From Bacteroidales bacterium UBA4353 (GTDB taxonomy: Bacteria; Bacteroidota; Bacteroidia; Bacteroidales; Paludibacteraceae), in the NCBI GenBank assembly GCA_002394025.1, contig DGSV01000108.1:1-6188 (forward strand): a DNA stretch of 6,188 bases, given 5' to 3'. Both the position numbers and the translations under genes were made by a program. This document shows positions 1 to 5,974 of this stretch, one piece after another. Below the pieces are notes generated by a model. It was not told where the DNA came from. It was given only the letters and a program-made list of their open reading frames with translations, and did not search any database. How positions within the stretch are numbered: position 1 is the stretch's first letter; every line of letters begins with the position of its first letter.

Positions 1-395
1 AATGGATTCGCATAATAATTCTCATCAAGAATGCCCGTTATGAGTTCCGGCGCCTTATACACCCCAATGCCGTAATTCCCGTTACCGTCAACGGACGCGT
101 GATAAGCACCGAAGTTGTCAACAACATATTCGCGTTCATGACCATCTATATCGGCTTGATATGCGCCGGAACATTGCTTATCAGTGTATTCGGAATTGAC
201 TTTGAGCAGTCTATAGGCGCCGCAATAACCTGCATGAGCAATATGGGACCAGGACTTGGCGCCAGTGGACCGGCAGGAAATTTCGCCCACTTTCCTGATG
301 CGTCAAAATGGATTATGTGCGTGATTATGCTCATCGGCAGGCTTGAGATATTTACAGTGCTATTCCTATTCAGTCCAACATTCTGGAAAAAATGA
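1..395 (+). CDS. trkH: TrkH-family potassium uptake protein, C-terminal fragment
   Basis: This is the C-terminal 130 residues of the membrane subunit of the Trk/Ktr potassium uptake system, which moves K+ across the inner membrane together with a cytoplasmic TrkA-type regulator. The 5' end lies outside the window; the open frame runs from base 3 to the TGA at 393-395, and the GTG at 99 is internal, not a start. Visible family marks are RLIHPNAVIPV near the beginning of the fragment, two hydrophobic helices, the fourth pore-loop filter segment CMSNMGPGLG (about 231-260) and the ending GRLEIFTVLFLFSPTFWKK, which is characteristic of TrkH. The stop overlaps the xseA start (ATGA, 392-395), suggesting co-translation. 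A TrkA gene would be expected upstream but is not visible. The family call is firm; the exact Trk or Ktr subtype is less certain because most of the protein is missing. Confidence 0.95.
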   Translation, partial: WIRIIILIKNARYEFRRLIHPNAVIPVTVNGRVISTEVVNNIFAFMTIYIGLICAGTLLISVFGIDFEQSIGAAITCMSNMGPGLGASGPAGNFAHFPDASKWIMCVIMLIGRLEIFTVLFLFSPTFWKK

Positions 396-1636
396 CAGAC
401 CCAAGACAAGACATAACACTGAGCCAACTGACGCAAGCCATAGAAGCCTGCCTGAAAGAGACTTTGGAACCCTACTACTGGCTCGTGGCGGAAATCAGCG
501 AGCTGCGCATCGACCAGCGCGGGCATTGCTATATGACCTTTGTCGAGAAAGATGACAAGACGGGCAATATAGCGGCGCGCATGAGCGCTCACTGCTGGAA
601 TTACAGATACAAACAACTTGCTACCGACTTTGGCAATACAACAGGCACAATTTTGTCTGCCGGAATGAAGATACTCTGCTGTGTTGAGATAGATATGCAC
701 AGCGTTTACGGCATATCACTTGACGTTGTTGACATAGACGCCAATTACACCATTGGTGAACTACAACGCCTTCGTCAGCAAACAATAGAACGGCTCAAGA
801 AAGAAGGTGTCTTTGAGTCCAACAAGAAATTGCAGTTGAGTAAAATTCCGAATCGCATAGCTGTGATATCATCCGAAAAAGCCGCCGGCTATGATGACTT
901 CATGCGCCAGTTGACCGACAACGGCTACGGGTTCCGATTCACTACACGTCTCTACCCCGCCTTAATGCAGGGAGATAACGCGCCGCTATCCATCATCAAC
1001 GCCCTCGAAAAAATCAATAACGATATTGAGCTTTATGACTGCATAGTGATAATCCGCGGCGGAGGCGCATCAAGCGACATGAACTGCTTCGACGACTACG
1101 AACTGGCGTCGCACTGCGCACAAATCCAGCTACCCGTGCTCACTGGCATCGGACATACGCGAGACATATCCGTTGTTGACATGGTAGCGTATCAAAGTCT
1201 GAAAACACCGACTGCAGTCGCTGAATGGATAGTGGAAATACTTGCAGAACAATACACAGTACTGTATAATATGGCTAATGAGTTGCGCCTTGCCGTAAAA
1301 GCCGTAATCAATACAGAGCGGCAAAATATCACTATCCTCGCGCAACAACTACGCCATAGCAGTCAACTGCGCATACAAGACGAAGTGTTCGCATTGCGCC
1401 AGTTGACCAACGAGTTGCTCTTCGCCGGCAAAAGCTTCTTCGCTGAAGAAAATCAGCGACTTCAGAATATCGAGCGCGAGATAGCCTTCTATGAGCCCGC
1501 GAAAATCTTTTCGCGGGGTTATTCGCTGCTTCGCGATGACTCAGACATCATTCGCAGCAAAGAACAGATAACGCCTGAGAAAATCATCACCGCTACCCTG
1601 CCCGACCAGAGCGAGGTCAGATTACGGCGGATTTGA
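392..1636 (+). CDS. xseA: Exodeoxyribonuclease VII large subunit
   Basis: XseA is the catalytic subunit of exonuclease VII, which degrades single-stranded DNA from both ends into oligonucleotides in the cytoplasm and acts in repair and mismatch correction. The 414 residues have the usual order: an N-terminal OB-fold (about 8-105, with the WLVAEISELR segment), the catalytic domain (about 120-280), a helical coiled-coil stretch (about 285-368) and a C-terminal segment with FSRGYSLL (373-380). The conserved core is present: IRGGGASSDM (221-230), GIGHTRD (252-258) and KTPTAVAEW (271-279). By alignment from memory to the E. coli enzyme, D169, R222, H255 and D258 correspond to its essential D155, R205, H238 and D241. 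The ATG at 392 overlaps the trkH stop and places the OB-fold correctly, so the start is secure. The partner gene xseB, often directly downstream, is not found here. Length is slightly short but normal for the family. Confidence 0.97.
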   Translation: MTDPRQDITLSQLTQAIEACLKETLEPYYWLVAEISELRIDQRGHCYMTFVEKDDKTGNIAARMSAHCWNYRYKQLATDFGNTTGTILSAGMKILCCVEIDMHSVYGISLDVVDIDANYTIGELQRLRQQTIERLKKEGVFESNKKLQLSKIPNRIAVISSEKAAGYDDFMRQLTDNGYGFRFTTRLYPALMQGDNAPLSIINALEKINNDIELYDCIVIIRGGGASSDMNCFDDYELASHCAQIQLPVLTGIGHTRDISVVDMVAYQSLKTPTAVAEWIVEILAEQYTVLYNMANELRLAVKAVINTERQNITILAQQLRHSSQLRIQDEVFALRQLTNELLFAGKSFFAEENQRLQNIEREIAFYEPAKIFSRGYSLLRDDSDIIRSKEQITPEKIITATLPDQSEVRLRRI

Positions 1637-1702
1637 TGCAAAACCTCAACAATACGAAGCTTAACTGCTATAGGTGTATGTTGCAAAACATAAAAAAAGG
1701 TC

Positions 1703-1733
1703 TTGCACAATCAAAAAAAAAGTCGTTACTTTG
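1703..1733 (+). promoter_or_regulatory. Bacteroidota-type promoter candidate in the xseA downstream gap
   Basis: TTG at 1703-1705, then 20 bases, then TTACTTTG at 1726-1733, which matches the phylum's -7 consensus TAnnTTTG at all but one position. An A-rich spacer lies between. Transcription would begin near 1738-1741 and run rightward into the hairpin at 1791-1822. No normal-length gene follows on this strand: the next plus-strand gene is thrS, more than 1.6 kb away and with its own promoter. It is therefore either a small-RNA or small-ORF promoter, a relic, or a chance match in A/T-rich DNA. Confidence 0.5.
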
Positions 1734-1788
1734 CAGCGTAACTAAAACAACACAATCTTTTTTATACCTTAATAAGAACTAATACCTA

Positions 1789-1845
1789 ATGCAACGGCAA
1801 CATTGTGAAATGTTGCCGTTGCTGCTTATAGGGATTATCTTATGA
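1789..1845 (+). CDS. Possible 18-codon small ORF over the hairpin
   Basis: An ATG at 1789 opens a frame MQRQHCEMLPLLLIGIIL that ends at TGA 1843-1845. It lies about 50 bases behind the predicted start point of the promoter at 1703-1733, and its A-rich leader (AATAAGAACTAATACCT) resembles Bacteroidota translation starts. The second half is hydrophobic. The first eleven codons lie inside the perfect inverted repeat at 1791-1822, so the sequence may be selected for RNA structure rather than protein. It is too short to judge by codon use. It could be a leader peptide, the 5' remnant of a lost gene, or simply not translated. Confidence 0.15.
   Translation: MQRQHCEMLPLLLIGIIL
1791..1822 (+). ncRNA. 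Perfect 14-bp hairpin with GTGA loop; small RNA or terminator
   Basis: Bases 1791-1804 (GCAACGGCAACATT) pair without mismatch to 1809-1822 (AATGTTGCCGTTGC) around the loop GTGA (1805-1808). Read on the plus strand this is a GNRA-type tetraloop, a stable RNA fold; read on the minus strand the loop is TCAC, which is not. It sits between two convergent genes, 154 bases after the xseA stop and 47 bases beyond the lipoprotein stop, so it could terminate either transcript. No clear T-run follows the stem on either strand, so it is not a classical intrinsic terminator. With the promoter at 1703-1733 it could alternatively form an RNA of roughly 85-105 bases. The structure is certain; the role is not. 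Confidence 0.5.
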
Positions 1846-1869
1846 TTTTCAGACTATTAAGAAACTTGG

Positions 1870-3225
1870 CTATCTTACCGTTTGAACAAGGCGCACAGCA
1901 TAACCTACCCAGTTCTCTTCAACTGACAGAAAAATTTTCGTTTCCTGAAAACTTAACTCATGAGAAAAAAATTGATCTTCTATCCATACAGAATTCGAAC
2001 CGGACCAATAATGCCCTTGCGTCTGATTTTTCACGCTCGTTTTGTTTCTGCAACCTGTTACAGGCAGGAATACGGCGCCTTTACTTTGCATATCACTCCA
2101 TTGACTTGTGTTATATTTATTTGCCGAATAGGAGTTGATACTTGTATTTACAGTTGAACCGGACCAATCATCCGGCAGCAGCAATAGTCCTTTGACGCCA
2201 TTCACGGTAGCCAGAGCTCTGCGAAGATCAGCATTAGGTCTGTTTTGCAGCAGATATAAAATTTCGTCACTTGACAGAGAACGCCAGACGCCTCGTTCAC
2301 CGCCATTGGTGATATAACAATAATGTCCCCAATCATCATCAGTACCGATGATAGAAGAAACCCGAGCATAGGACGAACAGCTTGAGCTGGTTGTTAGCGG
2401 CGTTCTGTTCTTACCCGTAGCACCCCAACCAAACAGGTCTATATACCCATTGTATGAAGCGCTGATTTTCGCGTTATCATCAAGTATGGCATCATACTGA
2501 TTAGGTGCAAAACGCCACGTAGCATTTTGGCAATGATACTGCAGATTACCCTGGGAGAAATACACCTGAGTGCCGGGCGATACAGAGAACTTGCCATTGA
2601 TGGCACCTGTAGGTATATCAGCCTTCGCATCATACATTCGCGTCAAACTAAATGTTGCAGTACTGTTATTTTTATTGCGGAACGTAACCGTAGCCTCAGC
2701 TTTTTCTCCATTAGGCCATGAAATTGTCACTGTCGTTTTGCCAGCCGAACCGCTTGTTGGTGACACTGTGAGCCATGATACACTACTCGTTGCTGTCCAG
2801 TCAGATGCTGAGTTGACAACTAAATTATGAGTTCCTGCACCAGTTTTCCAAACAAGGCTCGGCGAGACAAACAAGTGAGTATCATCTGAACCGTCGGATT
2901 TGCGCACAATTTCAAGAGACACAACATTCTCTCCTGAAATAAAACGCACCACAGCCTCGTCATAACCGCCTTTTTCAACCGTTATATCAACCGAAGCATT
3001 ACCTTCGCCTGATTTCTGGCTGAGAGTAACCCAAGATTTATCGACAAAAGTTACCCAAGAACCATCGGCTGTAACATCTACGGTGAAGGTACCCTCGTCA
3101 ATTAATTTATAATCCAAGGACAAGGTTATCTCGGAAGCTGGACTTACCTCCGGTTCATCGGAAGACTTCTTACATGAAAGCACTAACAAACTTACAAATA
3201 AAAAAAATAGAAGTTTCTTTGTCAT
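1870..3225 (-). CDS. BACON-domain lipoprotein with FISUMP/DUF1566-like C-terminal module
   Basis: This is a predicted outer-envelope lipoprotein of 451 residues. It begins with a lysine-containing signal peptide and hydrophobic core ending in VLSC, so Cys18 should be lipidated; the following KKSSDEPE is acidic soon after the cysteine, which may favour surface export in this phylum. Two BACON-like domains follow, about 31-110 (DKSWVTLSQKSGEGNASVDI) and about 116-196 (SVSWLTVSPTSGSAGKTTV). BACON domains are Ig-like and thought to bind carbohydrate or mucin. The rest, about 205-451, is a module frequent in Bacteroidota surface proteins: KFSVSPGTQVYFSQGNLQY (212-230), YIDLFGWGATG (261-271), VKGLLLLPDDW (344-354), HYWSGS (405-410) and the ending GYAVRLVQ (441-448). 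That ending resembles the C-type-lectin-like FISUMP/DUF1566 families, an assignment from memory. It has no SusC/D partner nearby, so no glycan-use locus can be inferred. It stands alone between housekeeping genes on the opposite strand. The molecular function and ligand are unknown. Confidence 0.88.
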   Translation of the reverse strand: MTKKLLFFLFVSLLVLSCKKSSDEPEVSPASEITLSLDYKLIDEGTFTVDVTADGSWVTFVDKSWVTLSQKSGEGNASVDITVEKGGYDEAVVRFISGENVVSLEIVRKSDGSDDTHLFVSPSLVWKTGAGTHNLVVNSASDWTATSSVSWLTVSPTSGSAGKTTVTISWPNGEKAEATVTFRNKNNSTATFSLTRMYDAKADIPTGAINGKFSVSPGTQVYFSQGNLQYHCQNATWRFAPNQYDAILDDNAKISASYNGYIDLFGWGATGKNRTPLTTSSSCSSYARVSSIIGTDDDWGHYCYITNGGERGVWRSLSSDEILYLLQNRPNADLRRALATVNGVKGLLLLPDDWSGSTVNTSINSYSANKYNTSQWSDMQSKGAVFLPVTGCRNKTSVKNQTQGHYWSGSNSVWIEDQFFSHELSFQETKIFLSVEENWVGYAVRLVQTVR

Positions 3226-3324
3226 AATAGTATATTTGTTGGTTAATAATAATATCTAAACTAAAGCATAAGAAATAGTGCTTAATTAGTAGCTTATTAT
3301 CTTATACGAACTTATTCACGAATG

Positions 3325-3356
3325 CAAAATTAAAAATTTAATTCGAGATATGCAAA
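3325..3356 (-). promoter_or_regulatory. Bacteroidota-type promoter for the lipoprotein gene
   Basis: On the minus strand, TTTG (3356 down to 3353), 20 bases, then TAATTTTG (3332 down to 3325) give a full match to the TTTG / TAnnTTTG promoter of this phylum. Transcription should start near 3318-3320, leaving an A/T-rich leader of about 95 bases before the ATG at 3225. The leader lacks a recognisable Shine-Dalgarno site. Confidence 0.7.
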
Positions 3357-3403
3357 TACCTGTTACATATTTTCAAGTTAGCCCAAATACATTCACCACG
3401 GAT

Positions 3404-3434
3404 TTTGCCATTTCGAAAAAAAATCCTAACTTTG
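3404..3434 (+). promoter_or_regulatory. Bacteroidota-type promoter for thrS
   Basis: TTTG at 3404-3407, 19 bases, then TAACTTTG at 3427-3434 match the -33 and -7 elements of the Bacteroidota primary sigma factor exactly. The expected start point near 3440 gives a leader of about 50 bases to the thrS ATG. No T-box stem, specifier loop or terminator fits in so short a leader; only a weak 4-bp TCGC/GCGA pairing near 3453-3470 is visible. It is back to back with the lipoprotein promoter, the two -33 elements being about 50 bases apart. Confidence 0.75.
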
Positions 3435-3488
3435 TAGGATATTTTGCGGTATTTCGCATTCGTTAGCGAGTAATAATAACATAAAACA

Positions 3489-5432
3489 ATGATAAACATC
3501 ACATTTCCTGACGGCAGTGTCCGTCAATATCAAGAAGGTGTAAGCGGCATGGAAATCGCTGAGAGCATCAGCAGCCGCCTTGCGCAAGAAGTATTAGCCG
3601 TAGAGGTCAATGGTGAGGTGCGGGACTTGAGTCGTCCGATCAGCGCAGACGCCAGCGTTCGTTTGCTGAAATGGGAAGACGAGGGCGGCAAGCACGCTTT
3701 CTGGCACACCTCGGCACACCTCATGGCAGAGGCTCTGCAGGAACTTTATCCCAACATACAATTCGGTATCGGTCCAGCCATAGAGCAAGGTTTCTACTAC
3801 GACGTTGACCCGGGTGAGGGAGTGACTATCAAAGAAGGTGACCTGAAAGCCATAGAGGACAAGATGATGGAGCTGGCGCGCAAAGGCGAGACGCTGGTAC
3901 GCAAGGAGATTTCCAAGAGCGATGCGTTGAAGATGTTCGGCGAACGCGGCGAGACATACAAAATAGAGCTCATCAACGACCTTGAGGACGGAACTATCAC
4001 CACCTATACGCAGGGCAACTTCACCGACCTATGTCGCGGTCCGCACATTCCTTCCACAGCCCCCATCAAAGCCATAAAGGTGCTCAATGTAGCAGGAGCT
4101 TATTGGCGCGGCGACGAGAAGCGTAAAATGATGACACGCATCTACGGCATCTCATTCCCCAAGAAAAAGATGCTCGACGAATACCTCGTGCTGCTTGAAG
4201 AAGCCAAAAAACGCGACCACCGCAAGATAGGCAAAGAACTTGACCTATTCATGTTCTCGGATATGGTGGGCAAAGGACTACCAATATGGTTGCCGCGCGG
4301 AACTCAACTGCGTCTGCGCCTCGAAGACTTCCTCAAGAAGATCCAGAAACGGTTCGGATATCAGCAAGTTATCACACCTCACATCGGCAATAAGCAGCTC
4401 TATGTCACATCAGGTCACTGGGATCACTATGGCAAAGACTCGTTCCAACCCATCACGACCCCCGAGGAAGGTGAAGTATATCTGCTCAAACCCATGAACT
4501 GCCCTCACCACTGCATGATATTCCGCAACAGCCCGCGCAGCTACAAAGACCTGCCGCTGCGCATCGCAGAATTCGGAACGGTATATCGCTATGAACAAAG
4601 TGGTGAACTGCACGGACTTACGCGCGTACGTTCGTTCACACAAGATGACGCTCATATCTTCTGCCGCCCCGACCAAGTCAAAGAAGAGTTCCTCAAAGTA
4701 ATGGACATCATCCAGATTATCTTCAAAGCCCTTGATTTCAAACAAGTTGAGGCTCAGATATCACTGCGTGATCCGAACAACAACACCAAATACGTCGGCA
4801 GCGACGAGGTATGGGCAAAAGCCGAACGCGCCATCATCGAAGCGTGCGAAGAAAAAGGCCTCCAAGCCCGCGTGGAATATGGTGAAGCGGCATTCTATGG
4901 TCCTAAACTCGATTTCATGGTTAAGGACGCCATAGGACGCCGTTGGCAGTTGGGTACGATACAAGTCGATTACAACCTGCCTGAACGTTTTGAGTTGGAA
5001 TACACCGGAGAGGATAATCAGAAGCACCGTCCTGTTATGATACACCGCGCTCCATTTGGGTCTATGGAACGTTTCGTGGCGGTACTGATAGAACACACCG
5101 CCGGCAAATTCCCATTGTGGCTGACACCGGATCAGGCTATTGTGCTGCCCATATCAGAGAAGTTCAACGACTATGCTCAAGCCGTAGCGCAACAACTCAA
5201 CGACCTTGGAGTGCGCACACTGGTTGACGACCGCAACGAAAAAATAGGTCGCAAAATACGCGACAACGAATTGCGCCGCATACCATATATGCTTATAGTG
5301 GGTGAGAAAGAAGAAGCAGAACGCGTTGTTTCGGTTCGTCGCCAAGGCGAAGGCGATAAAGGCGCGATGAAGGCTGAAGACTTCGCTGCACTCATTAATG
5401 GTGAAGTAGAAGCCGCCTTAAGCCAGTATTAA
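3489..5432 (+). CDS. thrS: Threonyl-tRNA synthetase
   Basis: This cytoplasmic class II synthetase charges tRNA-Thr with threonine using ATP and removes mischarged serine. The 647 residues match the usual full length. Domains in order are TGS (about 1-62), the editing domain (about 65-225), the catalytic core (about 245-540) and the anticodon-binding domain (about 548-645). Editing residues H73, H77, C182 and H186 (HTSAH and CRGPH) are all present. The active-site zinc ligands are C338 (MNCPHH), H389 (DDAHIF) and H519 (MIHRAPFG). Motif 2 carries R367 (GTVYRYE) and motif 3 R528 (GSMERF). Nothing is missing, so both charging and proofreading should work. The ATG at 3489 directly begins the TGS domain (MINITFPDGS), and it lies about 50 bases behind a strong promoter match. 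The infC-rpmI-rplT genes that follow thrS in many bacteria are absent; a DUF805 gene follows after 54 bases, probably on the same mRNA. Confidence 0.98.
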   Translation: MINITFPDGSVRQYQEGVSGMEIAESISSRLAQEVLAVEVNGEVRDLSRPISADASVRLLKWEDEGGKHAFWHTSAHLMAEALQELYPNIQFGIGPAIEQGFYYDVDPGEGVTIKEGDLKAIEDKMMELARKGETLVRKEISKSDALKMFGERGETYKIELINDLEDGTITTYTQGNFTDLCRGPHIPSTAPIKAIKVLNVAGAYWRGDEKRKMMTRIYGISFPKKKMLDEYLVLLEEAKKRDHRKIGKELDLFMFSDMVGKGLPIWLPRGTQLRLRLEDFLKKIQKRFGYQQVITPHIGNKQLYVTSGHWDHYGKDSFQPITTPEEGEVYLLKPMNCPHHCMIFRNSPRSYKDLPLRIAEFGTVYRYEQSGELHGLTRVRSFTQDDAHIFCRPDQVKEEFLKVMDIIQIIFKALDFKQVEAQISLRDPNNNTKYVGSDEVWAKAERAIIEACEEKGLQARVEYGEAAFYGPKLDFMVKDAIGRRWQLGTIQVDYNLPERFELEYTGEDNQKHRPVMIHRAPFGSMERFVAVLIEHTAGKFPLWLTPDQAIVLPISEKFNDYAQAVAQQLNDLGVRTLVDDRNEKIGRKIRDNELRRIPYMLIVGEKEEAERVVSVRRQGEGDKGAMKAEDFAALINGEVEAALSQY

Positions 5433-5457
5433 GTAAGAGTTGATAAGAAATTAAAAC

Positions 5458-5478
5458 AACACTTAAACACTTAAACAC
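5458..5478 (+). repeat. Short 8-base tandem repeat in the thrS-DUF805 gap
   Basis: The unit ACTTAAAC occurs twice in tandem (5461-5468 and 5469-5476), and the period-8 match extends over 21 bases. It ends 8 bases before the ATG of the DUF805 gene, in the A-rich stretch that would hold the ribosome-binding region. With fewer than three copies it may be chance. A copy-number change would alter the leader length but not the reading frame. Confidence 0.35.
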
Positions 5479-5486
5479 ATACCACT

Positions 5487-5867
5487 ATGGAAAAATTAAA
5501 ACAATTCATGGACCTCTACTTCATCAGTGTTCTCAAAGAGCACTATGTAGATTTCGAGGGTCGTACAGGCAGGTATTGCTATGCTGGTTTCGTACTTGTC
5601 AACATTTGCCTGTCGCTCATCGCATTGCTTCTTGATAATATACTTGGGATAGGTATTCTGTCAGGACTACTATCATTGGCACTGCTTCTCCCCGGTCTAG
5701 GCATCAACGTGAGGCGTATGCACGATTTGGGCAAGAGCGGATGGTTTGTACTGATAGCATTAATTCCACTCGTTGGTGGTCTGATTCTGCTATACATGGG
5801 TATCTTCATGCAGGGAGAACAAATGGAGAACCAGTATGGACCAGTACCCGAAGACAAAAAATTCTGA
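5487..5867 (+). CDS. DUF805 family small membrane protein
   Basis: This is a 126-residue predicted inner-membrane protein of the DUF805 family, whose function is unknown. The hallmarks are visible: FEGRTGRYCY (23-32) before the first helix, the loop motif VRRMHDLGKSGWF (75-87) and the tail NQYGPVPED (115-123). Hydrophobic stretches at about 32-50, 54-74 and 86-108 suggest three or four membrane segments. The charged N-terminus (about 1-22) and C-terminus are probably cytoplasmic. The ATG at 5487 keeps the complete GR motif region; its leader is A-rich with no clear Shine-Dalgarno. It follows thrS by 54 bases with no promoter match or terminator between, so it is likely cotranscribed with thrS. 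rpoD follows after 107 bases. The neighbours give no good clue to its role. Confidence 0.9.
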   Translation: MEKLKQFMDLYFISVLKEHYVDFEGRTGRYCYAGFVLVNICLSLIALLLDNILGIGILSGLLSLALLLPGLGINVRRMHDLGKSGWFVLIALIPLVGGLILLYMGIFMQGEQMENQYGPVPEDKKF

Positions 5868-5908
5868 AACGACAATACCATATTTTAATAACAGGTTTAT
5901 TGCCAAAG

Positions 5909-5922
5909 ATGTCAGCTGACAT
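5909..5922. promoter_or_regulatory. Perfect 14-bp palindrome upstream of rpoD, possible operator
   Basis: ATGTCAGCTGACAT is a perfect palindrome with no spacer. It sits 53 bases before the rpoD ATG and 8 bases before a -7-like AATTTTTG. Its left arm falls where a -33 element would be expected, and no TTTG is found there. That placement fits a binding site for a dimeric regulator or an alternative promoter element. The protein that would bind is not identifiable from this window. Confidence 0.4.
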
Positions 5923-5930
5923 TTAGGCAC

Positions 5931-5938
5931 AATTTTTG
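5931..5938 (+). promoter_or_regulatory. Weak -7-like element for rpoD
   Basis: AATTTTTG differs from TAnnTTTG at the first position and is followed by CA, as in many promoters of this phylum. The predicted start point near 5944 would leave a leader of about 30 bases. There is no -33 TTTG at the right distance; the palindrome at 5909-5922 lies there instead. Read-through from the thrS-DUF805 transcript is an alternative source of rpoD mRNA. Confidence 0.35.
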
Positions 5939-5974
5939 CACGGAAAACATTCCTAACCATTGCATAAATAATAC

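Noticed and set aside
99..395. A separate 98-residue gene starting at GTG 99
   Set aside because: The same frame is open back to the window edge and encodes TrkH-like sequence (RLIHPNAVIPV) before the GTG, so this is the tail of a longer gene.
146..700. A 184-codon minus-strand reading frame
   Set aside because: It lies opposite the trkH end and the xseA start, both strongly supported by conserved motifs. Its translation shows no recognisable family and straddles two genes, so it is a shadow frame.
1677..1692. A 6-bp hairpin with a GCAA loop after xseA, possibly its terminator
   Set aside because: The stem is short and A/T-rich, and on the plus strand it is followed by a run of A, not T. 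It gives no support for termination.
1842..2138. A 98-codon plus-strand frame that might be the gene served by the 1703-1733 promoter
   Set aside because: Nearly all of it is antisense to the lipoprotein C-terminal module, and its translation has no recognisable family features.
3435..3488. A T-box or other riboswitch in the thrS leader
   Set aside because: The leader is only about 50 bases with just a weak 4-bp pairing. There is no room for a T-box stem, specifier loop and antiterminator, and this phylum rarely uses T-boxes.
4410..5096. Two 111-codon minus-strand reading frames inside thrS
   Set aside because: They are antisense to the conserved catalytic core of threonyl-tRNA synthetase and resemble no known family. 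Long antisense frames are common opposite well-coded genes.
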